From Piscicola geometra (lineage: Eukaryota > Annelida > Clitellata > Hirudinida > Piscicolidae), in NCBI GenBank assembly GCA_943735955.1, contig OX030959.1, positions 4,691,241 to 4,755,240 on the forward strand: 64,000 nt of DNA. The letters run 5' to 3'. The position numbers and the translations under genes were made by a program. The notes below the pieces were generated by a model. It was not told where the DNA came from and did no database searches. It saw only the letters and a list, made by a program, of their open reading frames with translations. Every line of letters starts with the position of its first letter. Positions within the stretch are counted from its first letter, which is position 1. Below are positions 36,131-49,552 of this stretch, in pieces.

Positions 36131-38092
36131 TAATCCAGTCGTAAAAACCGAATAATACTTTGAATGAAAAATTTGAGTTACTTTGAATTTATAACTTGAA
36201 ATTTAAATAATAAATTAATAATTTCAAATTTGAAACTTGAGCTACTTTAAATTTGAACTTATGTTACTTTAAAGTAGAACTTATGTTACTTTAAATTTGA
36301 ACTTATGTTACTTTAAAGTAGAGCTTAAGTGCAGACATTGAAGCATTAGAGGGAAAGATTGTGTAGCCTTTACTGCGAGGCGCTAGCGCACTGAAGGCAA
36401 ATGCTCCGATAAATCAATCGAGACATTTGAAAGGTTCCCGCAGATAAGGCTGAGCAGTTTTATGAGTTTTAATAATTAAAATCAACTTTAGTAAAAAAAA
36501 CTATTTCCAAACCTCGTGCAGACTACACACAGGGTGGTGTGGTGTGGACAAATACCCATACTGTAAATCCTTTGTAAATACTTTTCCTTCCTGAGATTTC
36601 AAATTGCTCTTAACTCTGCCTCTCGTAGTTGCTGCAGAAGTATAAATTGGACTTTTGATTCAACCAAGCGCTAAACAAATAAGCTGTGGTCTTCATTGAT
36701 CCACCGTCTTCTCTGCTCTTCTCGTTCTCTCAGGTTTTTATGCAACATATCTTATCTTTAATTTAAAGTAAAATATATTTCGAATTTAATCAATTTCTTT
36801 TATATTTTATAGACAGTTTGTGAATGGTATCGCATAATATAAAGTGATATACTAAAAGTCGCTTTAAAAAACACATTGAATCGAACACAGATGTAAAAGC
36901 ACCTAAAATAATTAAAGAAAAAGGAAAGCATCAAATGCCAATAAAGCGAAAATGAAACAGATGTTTGTTTGCTTTGATGCAATTTGCCGGTTTGTTGAGC
37001 CCTCTTCACAGGCACACAAACTCGTGCAGGGATCCCGTCTGAAACGAAGCTGAAATCAATGAAGTTTCTCCCACATCACTTCGTCGCACTTGTTTTCGAG
37101 TGTTATTGCATCGTGTTATTACTTAGTTATTGTTATGATTAGTTCTTTCTAAGAGTAGTTTTATACTTCTTGAAAGTTTGAAGATCAAACATTTACGATA
37201 TAAAATGAAATACGTTATAATTGAGGAGAGTTTCCATTGGTAAGTATTGATCGGTCCATCTTTTCAAATCAAGTCTTGACTGCGTTGAAAAGTTTCATTT
37301 TGTTCTCATCGAATTCAGGACGTCAAGAGTGCTTATCTTATTTAATAAAACCTTTTTGAAGTGAACAAATAGTAAAGAATACATCTGGGCTTTCTCTTCA
37401 GTTTCTCAAGAGCTTTCTTCACAAGTTTCGAGAATGCAAAGATTCTTTGTAGGAAATTGATCACTCTAATAAGCGTGGGAATCGCCGCAGCATCCCACCC
37501 AGCGTCCTTCTGTGTCTCGGATAATCAAAAGAGATCACAGTAAATATGTAGAAGTATGTCTAATTGCCACACTTGATCAAATTAACTAGACACACGTCCC
37601 TTACACACACGCACACATGCACGCACACTTATGCACGTGCAATCATGAGACTACCTGGGAGTGAAAGAAACCTCAAAGACACTTTTTCGTAGAAATGATG
37701 TGAATATATGGGAATATGTGTGCATGTGTATGTGCGTGTGTTGATGTGTGTGCGCATGTGTGCGTATATGTGCATGTATGTGTGCGTGTGTAAAAATATG
37801 TGTGTGTGAGTGTGCAGGCTCAACTGCTGCAGAGGTATGTATCTAAGGGGGATGTATGGCATGTAAGTGTGCCTGTATAAATAGACATTTGCCTGAGTCA
37901 CGAAGCACAACTACCACGACCTGCTTGCTTTACCCGTTGTGGTTCACGCTTCTTCAGGGCAGTGGTTTCAGAAACATAGAACAAATATCATGAGTTTCAA
38001 CTTCACAAAGAATCCTGCGTCATTCGTACAAATGTCAAAAAGCAACTTGACCACGCTGCTCCCTTGAAGCTCCTGTCAGGGCACCATCCACG
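36131..38092. other. AT-rich intergenic region upstream of the GPCR
   Basis: About 2 kb without recognisable exons. A short direct-repeat patch with ACTTATGTTACTTTAAA is at about 36245-36325, and ACAC/TGTG-rich DNA at about 37590-37820. It should contain promoters for the cysteine protease (minus) and the GPCR (plus). Confidence 0.45.
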
Positions 38093-39777
38093 ATGGACAT
38101 CTCAGAGCATCTTCCCAACGACAGCAGCCTTTCCTACAGCCTACTCATGCAACTCCTCACCGGCAAGAACAACCCATACCCCAACAACCACAACATCTCA
38201 TGGCTCTTCCACAACACCATAGATGCACTAAGCAACAGACACAACACTTCCACAAGCTTCTTGGCTCCTCACACCAACAACTACATGACAAACACAAACG
38301 CCTTTGACCTTCTCAACGACTACTACAACTACTACGACTACAAGAACCTCTCTCGCGACCTGTGGATCTACCTCAGTCCGTGCATCTTCCTGACTGGAGT
38401 CATCGGCAACATCCTCATCCTCATCGTCATGACAACGTCACAACTCAAGGGTACGACTACCTGCACGTTCCTCCAGAGCATGGCCTTGGCTGACCTCTTG
38501 ACTTTGGTCAGTGGAATGGTGCCAGAGTGGCTCTACTACATGGACCTGGTCGTTCTCAAGGTAGTTGTTGTTGAGATTGAGGTTGTTGTTGGATGGCTTG
38601 GATGGGTGTCAGAGAGGTTTGTAGGCAAAAATCCCTTTGGTTTAGTTCACATTTCTCACTTTCATCTCTCCGATTCCTTCATGAGCGTTAAACAGTGTCA
38701 CTCCCTCTCGAAGGAAACACACCCGATTGCATGCAAGTTGGAGAAGTTCTTGAACTTCACATGCACCGACACTTCCATCTGGATCTGCGTCGCCTTCACC
38801 ATCGACCGACTGATGGCCGTGTGCTTCCCGATGCTGGAATGTTCCATCTGCCTGCCCAGAAACGCCAAACTGCACGTGTTCCTGGCCTTCTTGGCGGGTG
38901 TCTTCAAGAACCTGCACGTGTTGTGGACGCGAGGGGCTGAGCATCTGCTTGTGTCCCCCTCGAGTACTTCCCCTCTCACAGAAGCATTTCTGAAGCACTA
39001 CAACCTCACCGCTTCGAACCATTCTTCCACCCTGGCAAACAACCAGTCCTTCTACGTGCTGGTCTCCAACTGCGGCAGTCCCAGCCAAGAGTTCAAGTAC
39101 TTTGAGGAGTTCGTGAGGCCTTGGCTGGCTTTGGTGCTCATCAGCCTGCTGCCCTGCTCCATCATCATCTCCTGCAACGTCCTCATCGTCAGGTCCCTCT
39201 TGCTCATGAGGCTCAACAAAAACAAGGTGATGCTGCAAAACAACGTCATCTTTCAAACCTTGCTTCAACTCCATTCAGAATTAAATTGCCACATTTTCAT
39301 ACCTTCTCCACTTACTTCTCCACTAACTTTTACGTCAACTTTTCTACTCACTTCTCCACTTGCACCCTCCAGGTTCCCTCCGACAAGGAAGCGAGCACAG
39401 TGCGCCAGATGACAGTGTTGTGTCTGACAGCCTCGCTCTGCTTCCTCGTCTGCAACACGCCCAGCATCATCATGCTCATCATGAAGCCCTACTGGCGCCA
39501 CACCAAGGCCTACCACCAGAGCAAGCCCTTCATCAACCAGATCTTCTTCATCAACCACTCCATCAACTTCTTCCTCTACTGCATCACAGGCAAACGCTTC
39601 AGACAGGCTCTTAAGAAAGCTTTCAGTTCGTCATCACGGCGTTACACCATACCCTCCCATGTGCCCCTCTTCTCCCAGACCACTGGCAGGTTTCGCAAGA
39701 GAAAGGTTTCGAGTTTCAACGTTCCAATCTTGTTCACGTCTCTTCAAAGACCGAAAGAACAAAGAACCAAGATTTAG
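38093..39777 (+). CDS. Class A (rhodopsin-like) GPCR, peptide-receptor type
   Basis: Three exons: 38093-38560, 38696-39226 and 39373-39777, giving 467 aa; an alternative exon 2 acceptor at 38714 would remove six residues. An N-terminal ectodomain of about 90 aa is rich in Asn-X-Ser/Thr sites. TM1 has GVIGNILILIVM, TM2 SMALADLLTLVSG, then the conserved Cys of TM3 (IACKLEKF). TM3 ends DRLMAV (a variant of DRY). TM6 reads FLVCNTPS and TM7 INHSINFFLYCITG (a variant of NPxxY) before helix 8 (KRFRQALKKAF). These features suit invertebrate neuropeptide receptors, but the ligand cannot be read. Intron 1 is 135 nt and in frame without a stop, so an intron-retained product is possible. Confidence 0.85.
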
Positions 39778-41269
39778 TCGCTAGTATTTCTTTGTTTCCA
39801 TTGTTTTTTTTTCATTACAAAGTTTTCCTTTGCAAAATACCTACGTTTCACCATTTGAATTTTGTGTATGTTTAAAACTTCTTTTGTATCACTCAATCTC
39901 AAGCCAAAAAACAGCATATGTTCACTTCTAGTCGACGTTTAATGATAATGAACTGATAGATCAAGAGATAATTGCGTTTAAAGAGATGCTAATAGGCTAT
40001 TAGTAACAGGCTATTAGTAACAGGCAAACATCATGTTGGTTGTAATTGCTGATGTCTGGCAAGAAAATTGCTTGTTCAATTAGGCTCATGTAGTTGTGTC
40101 TGCTGCTGTAAACACATGTGTAAATACTTTTAAATGTTTTAATTTCGTGGTATGTTTATACGTTCGGTCCAATCTTAGAATCCATCACGTTTTATTTGAG
40201 ACATATAAGCGTGGAGATGTAACCACAATATGTGAGCGTAAATGCCCTTAATTAGTCTCTAATTTCCTAATGATGTAATTTGGGTTTACACGATAATGTG
40301 TTAAAGGCAGTTTTGCTAATGTAATTTATTAATTCACTTTTCTTTCATAGCATTTTGTGGAAGGGGTCAATCAAAATCTAGAAGCCAAAACATATTTCTG
40401 TACTTTGGGGAGAAACTTCTTAATTGGAGACTTCTTTATTAATATTATTAGATAATTACATTAATTAAGACTAATATATATTTTAATTGATTGCATCACA
40501 GTATGGTCAATTTAAAGTTGATAAAGGGTGAAAAACGATCTTGGGAAAAAATCACCTTTCTCTTGCTTCATCTAGTGCTTTCTCATATAACTTTTTTGTA
40601 CTTTTTATTTTAATTATTAAATTATTTTGTATACAAAATTTAGACAAAGAGGTTTGTTCTCCTGCACACACGACCAGCTCGCAAACATTGAGAGTTTCCT
40701 AAAATAAAGCTTTAAAAACGAATATTTGATTAAACTTATAAACAATTAATTCCAAAATGTATATGCAGTTTCAAACTATACAAATATATGCTCAGTTCAT
40801 GAGTTCATTGAAAACACAACGCAAGCCACACAACATCAAACCCCTTGATAAGGGTGACAATTTCATCTCAGACTACACTGTTACTGAATACTCTCAAACT
40901 CGATGGATTGAAAACACAATAGTGAGTATGTATGAAGTGAGCATAGAGAAAGGGTGTGCGCAAACAGGGTCTGGAAATTGAAAAACTAAAATTAAATGAA
41001 CTTTCAAAGCACAACTAATCTGATGCTGAATGCTGCGTGTAAATGGAGTGGTGAATGCGAAGGTGGCGAGGTGTGAGTGTTAGCACGCCAGCGTATCGAC
41101 CTACAAAACGATAAAACTAAACACTTGAAATTGTCTAATGAATGGAATGCTATAATATGAAATCATCTGACAGTCAACTTTTTTACCCCCTACCATCATC
41201 ACCATTCTCATCATTTTCATCATGATGTTCTTCTGAAGGCTCGCTTCAGCATTTTGGGTTTTCCGGACC
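39778..41269. other. Intergenic region between the GPCR and the giant frame
   Basis: About 1.5 kb, AT-rich, between convergent genes. No exon-like sequence recognised. Confidence 0.45.
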
Positions 41270-42774
41270 TCAGGGGTTTCCCGAAAGAGTTTTGCTTTCG
41301 ATGGCGCCTTCAAGAATGGTGGCCTTCTTCTTTGCTTTAAGTGTGCAGACCGCCAAACCTATTGGCTTTTCGAGAATGCTTGGTTTGTTGTTGGGAGAGG
41401 GCTTCACTTTGCTTTGGAGCTGAAGATTCGAGCAGGATGGAGCAGTGGTGACAGATGGAGATGGTTCGGTCGAGGCCTTGAAGATGGTGTTGTTGTCCGT
41501 GGTGGAGGTGGTGCTGGTGTTGTTGTTGGAGGTGCTGCTGGTGTTGGAAGTGTTGATGATGTTGGAAGTGTTGATGATGTTGGAAGTGTTGATGATGTTG
41601 GAAGTGTTGATGATGTTGGAAGTGTTGATGATGTTGGAAGTGTTGATGTTCAAGCTGGTGTTGTTGTTTGTGTCAAGAGTGTCAATGGCTTTCGAAAGGA
41701 GTGTTGCAGCTTGCGATGGTTTGGTGCTGGGAGTGAAGAGAGATTTGGCAGTTGTTGTTTTGGTGGAGTGGAGAAGGATTGGAATGTGACAAGTGTCAGA
41801 GCTGCTCTTCACAAGTTGAAAAAAGGGTGAATGAGAAATGGATGAATGGGAGACGGGTGAATGGAAGATGGGTGAATGGGAGATGGATGAATGAGAGATG
41901 GATGAATGGGAGATGGATGAATGGGAGATGGGTGAATGGGAGATGGATGAATGTGAGATGGGTGAATGGGAGATGGATGGATGGGAGATGGATGAATGTG
42001 AGATGGGTGAATGGGAGATGGATGAATGGGAGATGGGTGAATGGGAGATGGATGGATGGGAGATGGATGAATGTGAGATGGATGAATGGGAGATGGGTGG
42101 ATGGGAGATGGATGGATGGGAGATGGGTGAATGGGAGATGGGTGAATGGGAGATGGATGAATGTGGTGTGGATGAATGAGAGATGGATGAATGGGAGATG
42201 GGTGAATGGGAGATGGGTGGATGGGAGATGGATGGATGGGAGATGGGTGAATGGGAGATGGGTGAATGGGAGATGGATGGATGGGAGATGGATGAATGAG
42301 ATATGGATGAATGGGAGATGGATGAATGGGAGATGGATGAATGGGAGATGGGTGAATGGGAGATGGGTGGATGGGAGATGGATGGATGGGAGATGGGTGA
42401 ATGGGAGATGGATGGATGGGAGATGGATGGATGGGAGATGGGTGAATGAGAGATGGGTGAATGGGAGATGGATGAATGGGATGTGGGTGAATGGGATGTA
42501 GATGAATGGGAGATTATAGTGGGACCTTCACCACCACTACCACTTGCGGTCGCATTGTGTCGTGGCATAGTTGTGGCGGCAGTGGCGAGAGCAGCGACTT
42601 CCGAGGTGACGATCGTCTCCTTTGTTGCATCAGTCAAACTGCCACCTGGAATGCTGCTGTAGTCGACAACTGACTCGTCAACACAGACTGGATCAGTCCC
42701 GTGTGGTATTGTGTGTGCAATGGGTGGGAGGTGAGAAGAAGCGGTAGCAGCAGCAGTAGAAGTAGCAGCAGTAC

Positions 42775-42842
<68 letters not shown>

Positions 42843-42843
42843 A

Positions 42844-42917
<74 letters not shown>

Positions 42918-44067
42918 GTAGTAGTAGTAGTAGCTGCAGCTGCATTCGTAGCATTAGTAGTAGTGGTAGTATGACCAATGTTATGAATGGCGTCACTACT
43001 TCCATTCTTTCCCTCACCAGCACTTTGTATGATACCCTCAGCATCGCCATGGAATCTGCTCTTAGTCTTCTTGAAGTCATGGAAACTTTCAGAGCAAGCG
43101 ATCGAAGTGCTGGGCCAGTTCTTTGCCCTCCTCTCTATCCTCACTCGCTTGTTGGCGCTCAACCGAATGTCTTCTGCTTCAATATTCCCAACTCTATGCT
43201 TATGATCATCGTTTATTAGGTCAGAATTATTTTTATTGTTTTTATTAACATCTTTATTATTATAATATTTTTTATTATTAATATTATTAGTAGTAGTACT
43301 ATTATTATTAGTACTATTATTATTAGTACTATTATTATTATTACTATTATTATTAGTAATATTATTATTATTATTATTATTATTAGAAAACTTCATCAGC
43401 CACTGACGAACAAATCCGTTGGCTTGACTTTTAGCTTCATCATTATTAACACCACCCACGACATCATCACTATCATCACCATCCTTAACATTATTGCCTA
43501 TTATCTTGCAATTCTCACGCACATCCCTTGCAACCTCATTTAAACCTCCTTTATTTTGGCGCCAATTCCTGCCGCTTGGCGCCAAAACGTTCATGTTCTG
43601 ACTGTGAGGCTTGGCCGCACATGACTTCCCAAGCACCCTACCAAGGGGATCACCCTTAATCTGATCGTCCTTCAGAGTCTTTGGTGTGATGGAGGTGTTG
43701 ATGGTAGTGGAGGTATTGATGGTAGTGGAGGTGTTGATGGTAGTGGTAGTAGTGGGGATGGTGGTGGAGGTGTTGTTGGTAGTGGAGGTGTTGATGGTAG
43801 TGGTAGTAGTGGGGATGGTGGTGGAGGTGGTGGTAGTGATGGTAGTGGTGTTGATGGTAGTGGTGTTGATGGTAGGGGTGGTAGTGGATGTGGCAGTGGC
43901 AGCAGTGGTGGTCGTCTTAGTGCTTGAACGCAAGGAGGCTGAAGCAGTGCAAACGGCGGCAAAAGTCGTCGATGCGTCCGACTTGCCTCGAAAAACGGTA
44001 TTCTTAGTTGAGTTATCAACACTTAATTTTTTGTTATTATTATTGTTATTATTATTATTGTTATTAT

Positions 44068-44098
<31 letters not shown>

Positions 44099-47020
44099 GT
44101 TATTATTATTGTTATTGTCATTATTATTATTACTATTGAATACTTTCAGTTCGACCCCCTTGGCAAACACCATCAACGATTTGTTCCTTCGGGGGAGGGG
44201 CGGTGGCACATCAATATTGTCCTTACTATTACTATTATTAATATTGTTGTTGTTGTTGTTGTTATTGTTGTTGTTAGTACAAACAGAAGCAGTGCTGATG
44301 ATGGTACTGCCACTACAGCTCCCCCTTCGACGACTCCAGCGGGCTCCCTTCCCCCCCTGTTCAGTGAGGGCCTTTTTGTTTTGAGCAGAATTATCATTGA
44401 TGTTATTATTATTAATGTTATTATCATTAATGTTATTATTATTATTGGCATTATTTTTCTTTTTAGCATTATTTTTACTCGTTGTTGAAGCCTCTTTGGC
44501 GCCTGAATGATTGCACAAACTGAGACTGCTGCTGGACGAAGACTTAGGCGTCTTTTGGAAGTTCTCATTCGACACCGAGAAGAAGAGACGCTCTTTGCTA
44601 TTGGTGCCTTTGAATTTGGCGCCTTTTTGCGCAATGCCGCTGCCTGATTGGACGCTATAAATAGACGTACTACTTGGTGCACTTGTGCCACTGCTCCTGC
44701 TGGATGTGGTCTTCGTTTTTAATTTATTATTATTATTATTATTATTACTATTATTACTATTATTATTGTCATTATTATTATTATTGATTTTGTGATTCTC
44801 ATTGCTGTTGTTTCCTCCGATAGAATTCTCTTGAAAACCCTGTTTTTTAATCTTCGTATTAACGCCACTTGAACGCATAATCAACTCTTCACCATCATCA
44901 CCATCATTCCCATCACCACCACCATCATCATTATCATCACCACCATCATCATCATCATCATGTACAACCTTAATGACGTGGTTTATGATTAGTGGAACTT
45001 TGTTACAGTTTTTGTTGGTGGTCTTGGTGTTATCATTGGTGATGGTGGTGTTATTGTTGTTGTAGTTGTTGTTGTAGTTATTGTTGTTGTTGGAGCGTCC
45101 GAAGATGAAGAGTGTCTTTTCCTGGTGTGGCGGACTGAGGCTTTGGTAGCAGGGGTTGAAGGCGGAGAGGTTGGCAACGTCCATGGCAGCTGCAACAGAA
45201 TGGTGTTGTATCAGTAGTTGCAGTTGTTGTTGAAGTTTATGTTGTAATTGTTGTGGTAGTTGTTGTGGTTGTTGTTGTAGTTGTTGCTGTGGTAGTTGTT
45301 GTGGTAATTGTAGCTGAGGTGGCAGTTGTAGTTGTGACAAAAACAGCTCATGTGGCGACTGCAACAAAAGTTGATGGCGTTTACACAGTCTTGAGTGTTG
45401 TTGCAATGGCTGGTGTAGTTGTGATGTTTTTTTGCACTCCTGTACTTGTTGATGTGGTTGCTGGTGATGATGTTGATGTGGTGGTTTATGTGGTGGTTGA
45501 TGTGGTGGTTGGCGACTGTGTTGCGTTAGAGGCAGATCGTTCGGAGTGAGACTAAGAAGTTTCCTCTCATTTGTTTCATCTCCACTCTTCATGTCATGGT
45601 CATGATGATGATGATGATCAGGATGATGGTCATGATGATGATGATCAGGATCATAGTCATGATGATGATACAGATTAGAAACATGGTGAGAAAGTCGATG
45701 TTGATGAGGATGAGGATGCGACGTGAATATTTGTGTGTGGCGATAGTGATGATGATCTCGCTGGTGATGATAACGATCTGAACCATGATGACGTAACACC
45801 ACTTCATCATACAATCTCACGTCCCCATTTATTTTCTTGCCATCTTCGTCTTTGATCGAATTCACTTTCCGCTCATCTCGCAAGTTTGCGCACGACAAAT
45901 AATACTTGCGCGGGTCCAATAGAGTCGACAACTTACTTTTATTATCATCATTATTATTTATATTATCATAATTATTATTATTCTTATTTTCTTCGTCTAA
46001 CCTGTCATTTTGATGAGTTGCATTCTCCTTGGAGGCAAAGCCACCCTCGCCTCCAGCCCCGCCAAAGACACTGCCGCCCCAGTCGAGTTCCCTGCACAAG
46101 TACCTAGCCATCGAGAGACACATCTTCTTCCTGCTGGCACTACTACTACCAGCACCAACACTTGCAGTACTATTACTAGCACCAACACCACCACTACTAC
46201 TAACACCACCACCCCCTGAGAAAGCTTCTTGCATCTTTGTACTTTTAAACTCTATCGATGAAATTGGTCTAACCTTATTCCTATGACTGTTTATAGAATT
46301 ATTATTATTATTGATATTGTTGTCATTATTTTTATTTTTATTGTTATTATCCTCTTCTAAAACCTCATCATAAATATGGAAATCATAAACTTTTTTATCA
46401 TCATTATCATCACCCTCGCCATCATAATCACCACCATCATCACCGTCATCTCTTTTTTCATAGCTCTCTTTAACATAGGACAAATTAAAATGATTAGTAC
46501 GACAATGATTTTGATGAGGATGCTCATGATGATGATATCGAGTATCATCATCATGACTGTGGCCAGTGATGCACGCCGAAAGGCTTTTCTTGAAGGTTCT
46601 TTTGCGCAAGTGAGCGCTATACAAAGTGCCTCTGACGTCACGAAAGACTCCTTCAACGGAGGACACATCATCATTCTTTGCGCCACTGCCATTGTATCGC
46701 TTATGCACTTCATCATGTACCTTTATATCATCACCATGACCACCACCACCACCATCATCATCATCATCGTCATCATTGTTGAGGTGGTGATAGCGGGTGA
46801 TGACCTCGTTGAGGTAGTGGTTGTCGTGCTCAGTGCAACGTACGTCTATCGAGCATGGACACCACATTTGCTTGTCATCATTATCATCGCCATCATCATC
46901 ATTATCAAAATAATTATCCGCATCATCATTGTAATCATTACTGCAACTGTTTTTAAAGAATGTATCTTCTTCAGCATCATCATCCTCATTTTTTCTTCTT
47001 CTGCTCTTCCTCTTGGTCAT
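41270..47020 (-). CDS. Giant low-complexity protein, 1916 codons in one uninterrupted frame
   Basis: Single open frame of 5.75 kb on the minus strand. I do not recognise a family. It holds Asp, Asn, His, Gln, Thr and Ser homopolymer stretches built from different trinucleotide repeats (GAT, AAT, CAT, CAA, ACT), a block of about 230 aa of a 5-residue repeat ([10 protein letters not shown], about residues 1500-1730) and an INTSNI repeat near the C-terminus. Between these are ordinary-looking islands, such as [13 protein letters not shown], an SH3-ligand-like [11 protein letters not shown] (about residue 940) and [13 protein letters not shown]. The N-terminus is basic then acidic ([13 protein letters not shown]), resembling a nuclear targeting signal. 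A strong acceptor (TTCCTTCTCTTTCAG) ends 15 nt before the ATG, so an upstream exon, coding or 5' UTR, is likely. It lies 296 bp past the kelch gene stop. Predicted largely disordered. Confidence 0.6.
41543..41655. repeat. 18-bp coding repeat in the giant frame
   Basis: About six units of GATGATGTTGGAAGTGTT, encoding NTSNII repeats on the minus strand. Confidence 0.9.
41826..42515. repeat. 15-bp coding minisatellite in the giant frame
   Basis: About 46 units of GGAGATGGGTGAATG and variants. The period of 15 keeps the minus-strand frame ([10 protein letters not shown] repeats) open throughout. Confidence 0.93.
42745..42965. repeat. (AGT)n microsatellite within the giant frame
   Basis: AGT repeats with sparse variants that encode a Thr-rich run on the minus strand. 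Confidence 0.9.
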
Positions 47021-47316
47021 TGTCGATGCATCGCTGAAAGAGAAGGAAGCATTTCAATGCAGTATTCAAGGCCTGAGACTGGCGACACATATTTCGTTCA
47101 AAGAGACGTACAAAAGCCAGCATGCAACACTGAAGGCTTCTCCAGGCACTCGGACAATACCCGGGTTTTGAGTTTCATTGCCCTCCTTAATAAGACAACT
47201 ACTAAACGCCACACTTACATTAAGAAAGACAAACCACCCTCAAACCAAACCTACCTAGAGTTATTTTTGAAAAACGGCCTTGGCGCTTTGCGGGACAAAG
47301 GCTTCTGCACAGCTAG

Positions 47317-49485
47317 TCAGCTGGAAGGGCTGTAGAGGTGCTGGTAGGGCGAGGGGTGGGCTTTCTTGGAGGGGATGTGCACCACACAGGCACCCGCCCT
47401 GCCCGTCTTCAACGCCTTCTCCTGCACGAGGGAGGGAGGAAAGAGGGAAGTGCTGGTGTGGACGATGGTCGCGAAGATTGGAGCAGCATTGAGGCTGGGT
47501 TGACAGTTCACAACACCACCACCACCACTACCACAACCACCACCACCACCACCACCACCACCACCACCACCACCACCACCACCACCACAATGACCACAAC
47601 CACCTCAACCACTCACAGCTGACCACACGTTTTCTTGAACATCGTAGCTTTCGACGTCGCCAAGGTACTGCTGGCCGTCACAACCACCCACCGCGAACAA
47701 CCTGCTCAAGAAGTTAAGACGATATCACTGATAAATAAAATAAGAAATAAATATAAAAATAAGAATACTAATTAAACAAACCACAGCAATGATAATAATT
47801 AAATAAACTTTTACAGTTGAATTCTCAATTTTCTTCGCCGCCACAACAAACGAAAGCGTCCACCTGTCGCCATAGAGGCAAAGGGCGATGGCGTCCCTGG
47901 CAGACGAGATGGGAGCCACCAGAGTCCACTGGTCTGTCTTCGGGTCGTATCTGAGAAGAGTGCGGTATGAGGGGATGGGATGAAAGAATGGATGTAGTGG
48001 AAACAAGGAAACACAAACTAACCCCACACAAACATACCCTACCTTACCCCCACACTAACACACCTTTCGACCGAATCGAATCGACTGGACTTGGGGTTGG
48101 AGGCGGGGGCGTCATGGCCACCGACTGCGTAGAGGAAGCCGTCGAAGCTGGCCACGCCAACACCACCCCTGCGACGACTCATGGGAGCGCACAGGGTCCA
48201 TTTGTTGGTGTGAGGGTCGAAGCACTCGACTGAGCGCAAGCAGCTGCTGCCGTCCCTGCCTCCTACTGCGTACAACCTGTGTGGTCGTGGTGGTTAGTGC
48301 TGGTAGAAAGTGGTGGTTAGTTGTTCATTTCGTAGCGTATCTTTAAATACATCTTAGCCATTCCCTACCCTTCTGCACACAACCTACTTCTCCACCCACC
48401 CTCACCCCAACACCCCCATCAACACCCCCCCCCCCGTGCCACCTGCCACCTGCTAGCAAGCACTGCCACTCCAACAGTGCAGCGGTGAGTCGACATCGGA
48501 GCCACGTAACACCACTGCTTCGACTGTGGATCCCATCTGATGGTGATGATGATGATGGTTGTGATGATGATAATGATGATAATCAATTATCAAAGTGTTG
48601 ATGATAATGAAGATAGTGATGATTTTGGTGATGGTGTAGTTGATGATGATCCTAATGGTGGTAGTGATTATGGTAATGATAGTGATGATGGAGACGATGA
48701 TGATGATGATGATGACCTCTCGACAGTGTTCAGGTACGACCAGCCATCGTGACCACCTACTGCATACATTGGTCCTTCTAAGACCGCAACCCCTGATGAT
48801 GATGAGAAGAAGGAGAATGGTGAAGATGAACTATTGAATAAACCATACCATCCTATATATATCTAAACAAGCACATCTAACTCACCCACCTACCCCCCAA
48901 TCCACCCACCTAAGCCATGTCGATGAGTCATCATGGGCGTGCCTTGGAACCAGACCTTCTTGCGGGGCTCGAAGCACTCCACCACATTCAACGTCTTCAA
49001 ACCATCCCTGCCCCCCACTATGAAGAGGATATCCTGTGCGTGGGTGGTTGGTATGGGTGGGGCGTGGTCGGTATGGGTGCGTGGGTGGTTGGTATGGGTG
49101 GGGCGTGGTCGGTATGGGTGCGTGGGTGGGTGGTGGGATAGTGTGTACGTGGTAGGATGGTGAACAGGTGGTGGGTTTGAAAAGATGGTAAGAATGGTTG
49201 GTTACGGGCTGGTGCTTAGATAAGTGATTGGTGAATCCTCCAATCAACCCTTCGGAAGCTCCGCCCACACCTGAATGATGGCCAATCCGAACTGCAGCCT
49301 CCTGCCCACCATCTGATCGTACTCCTCCCATTGGTCCGTCCGCAAGTCATATCTGTCCACTGTGATGACTCCTTTGTGAAGTGGGAAGGGTGGGAAGAGT
49401 GGAGTGGGTGGGAGGAGTAGAGGGGGTGGGAGGAGTGTGGTGTATTTAGTGACATTTACCCGATGATAGAACGGTATTTTCATCG

Positions 49486-49516
<31 letters not shown>

Positions 49517-49518
49517 TG

Positions 49519-49552
<34 letters not shown>

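Noticed and set aside
38093..39412. 439-codon uninterrupted GPCR frame
   Set aside because: It runs through both introns and loses TM6-TM7. The spliced model restores all seven TMs. The in-frame intron 1 is kept as a finding.
41752..42501. 249-codon plus-strand frame of WMNGRWVNG repeats
   Set aside because: Antisense reading of the 15-bp coding satellite in the giant minus-strand frame.
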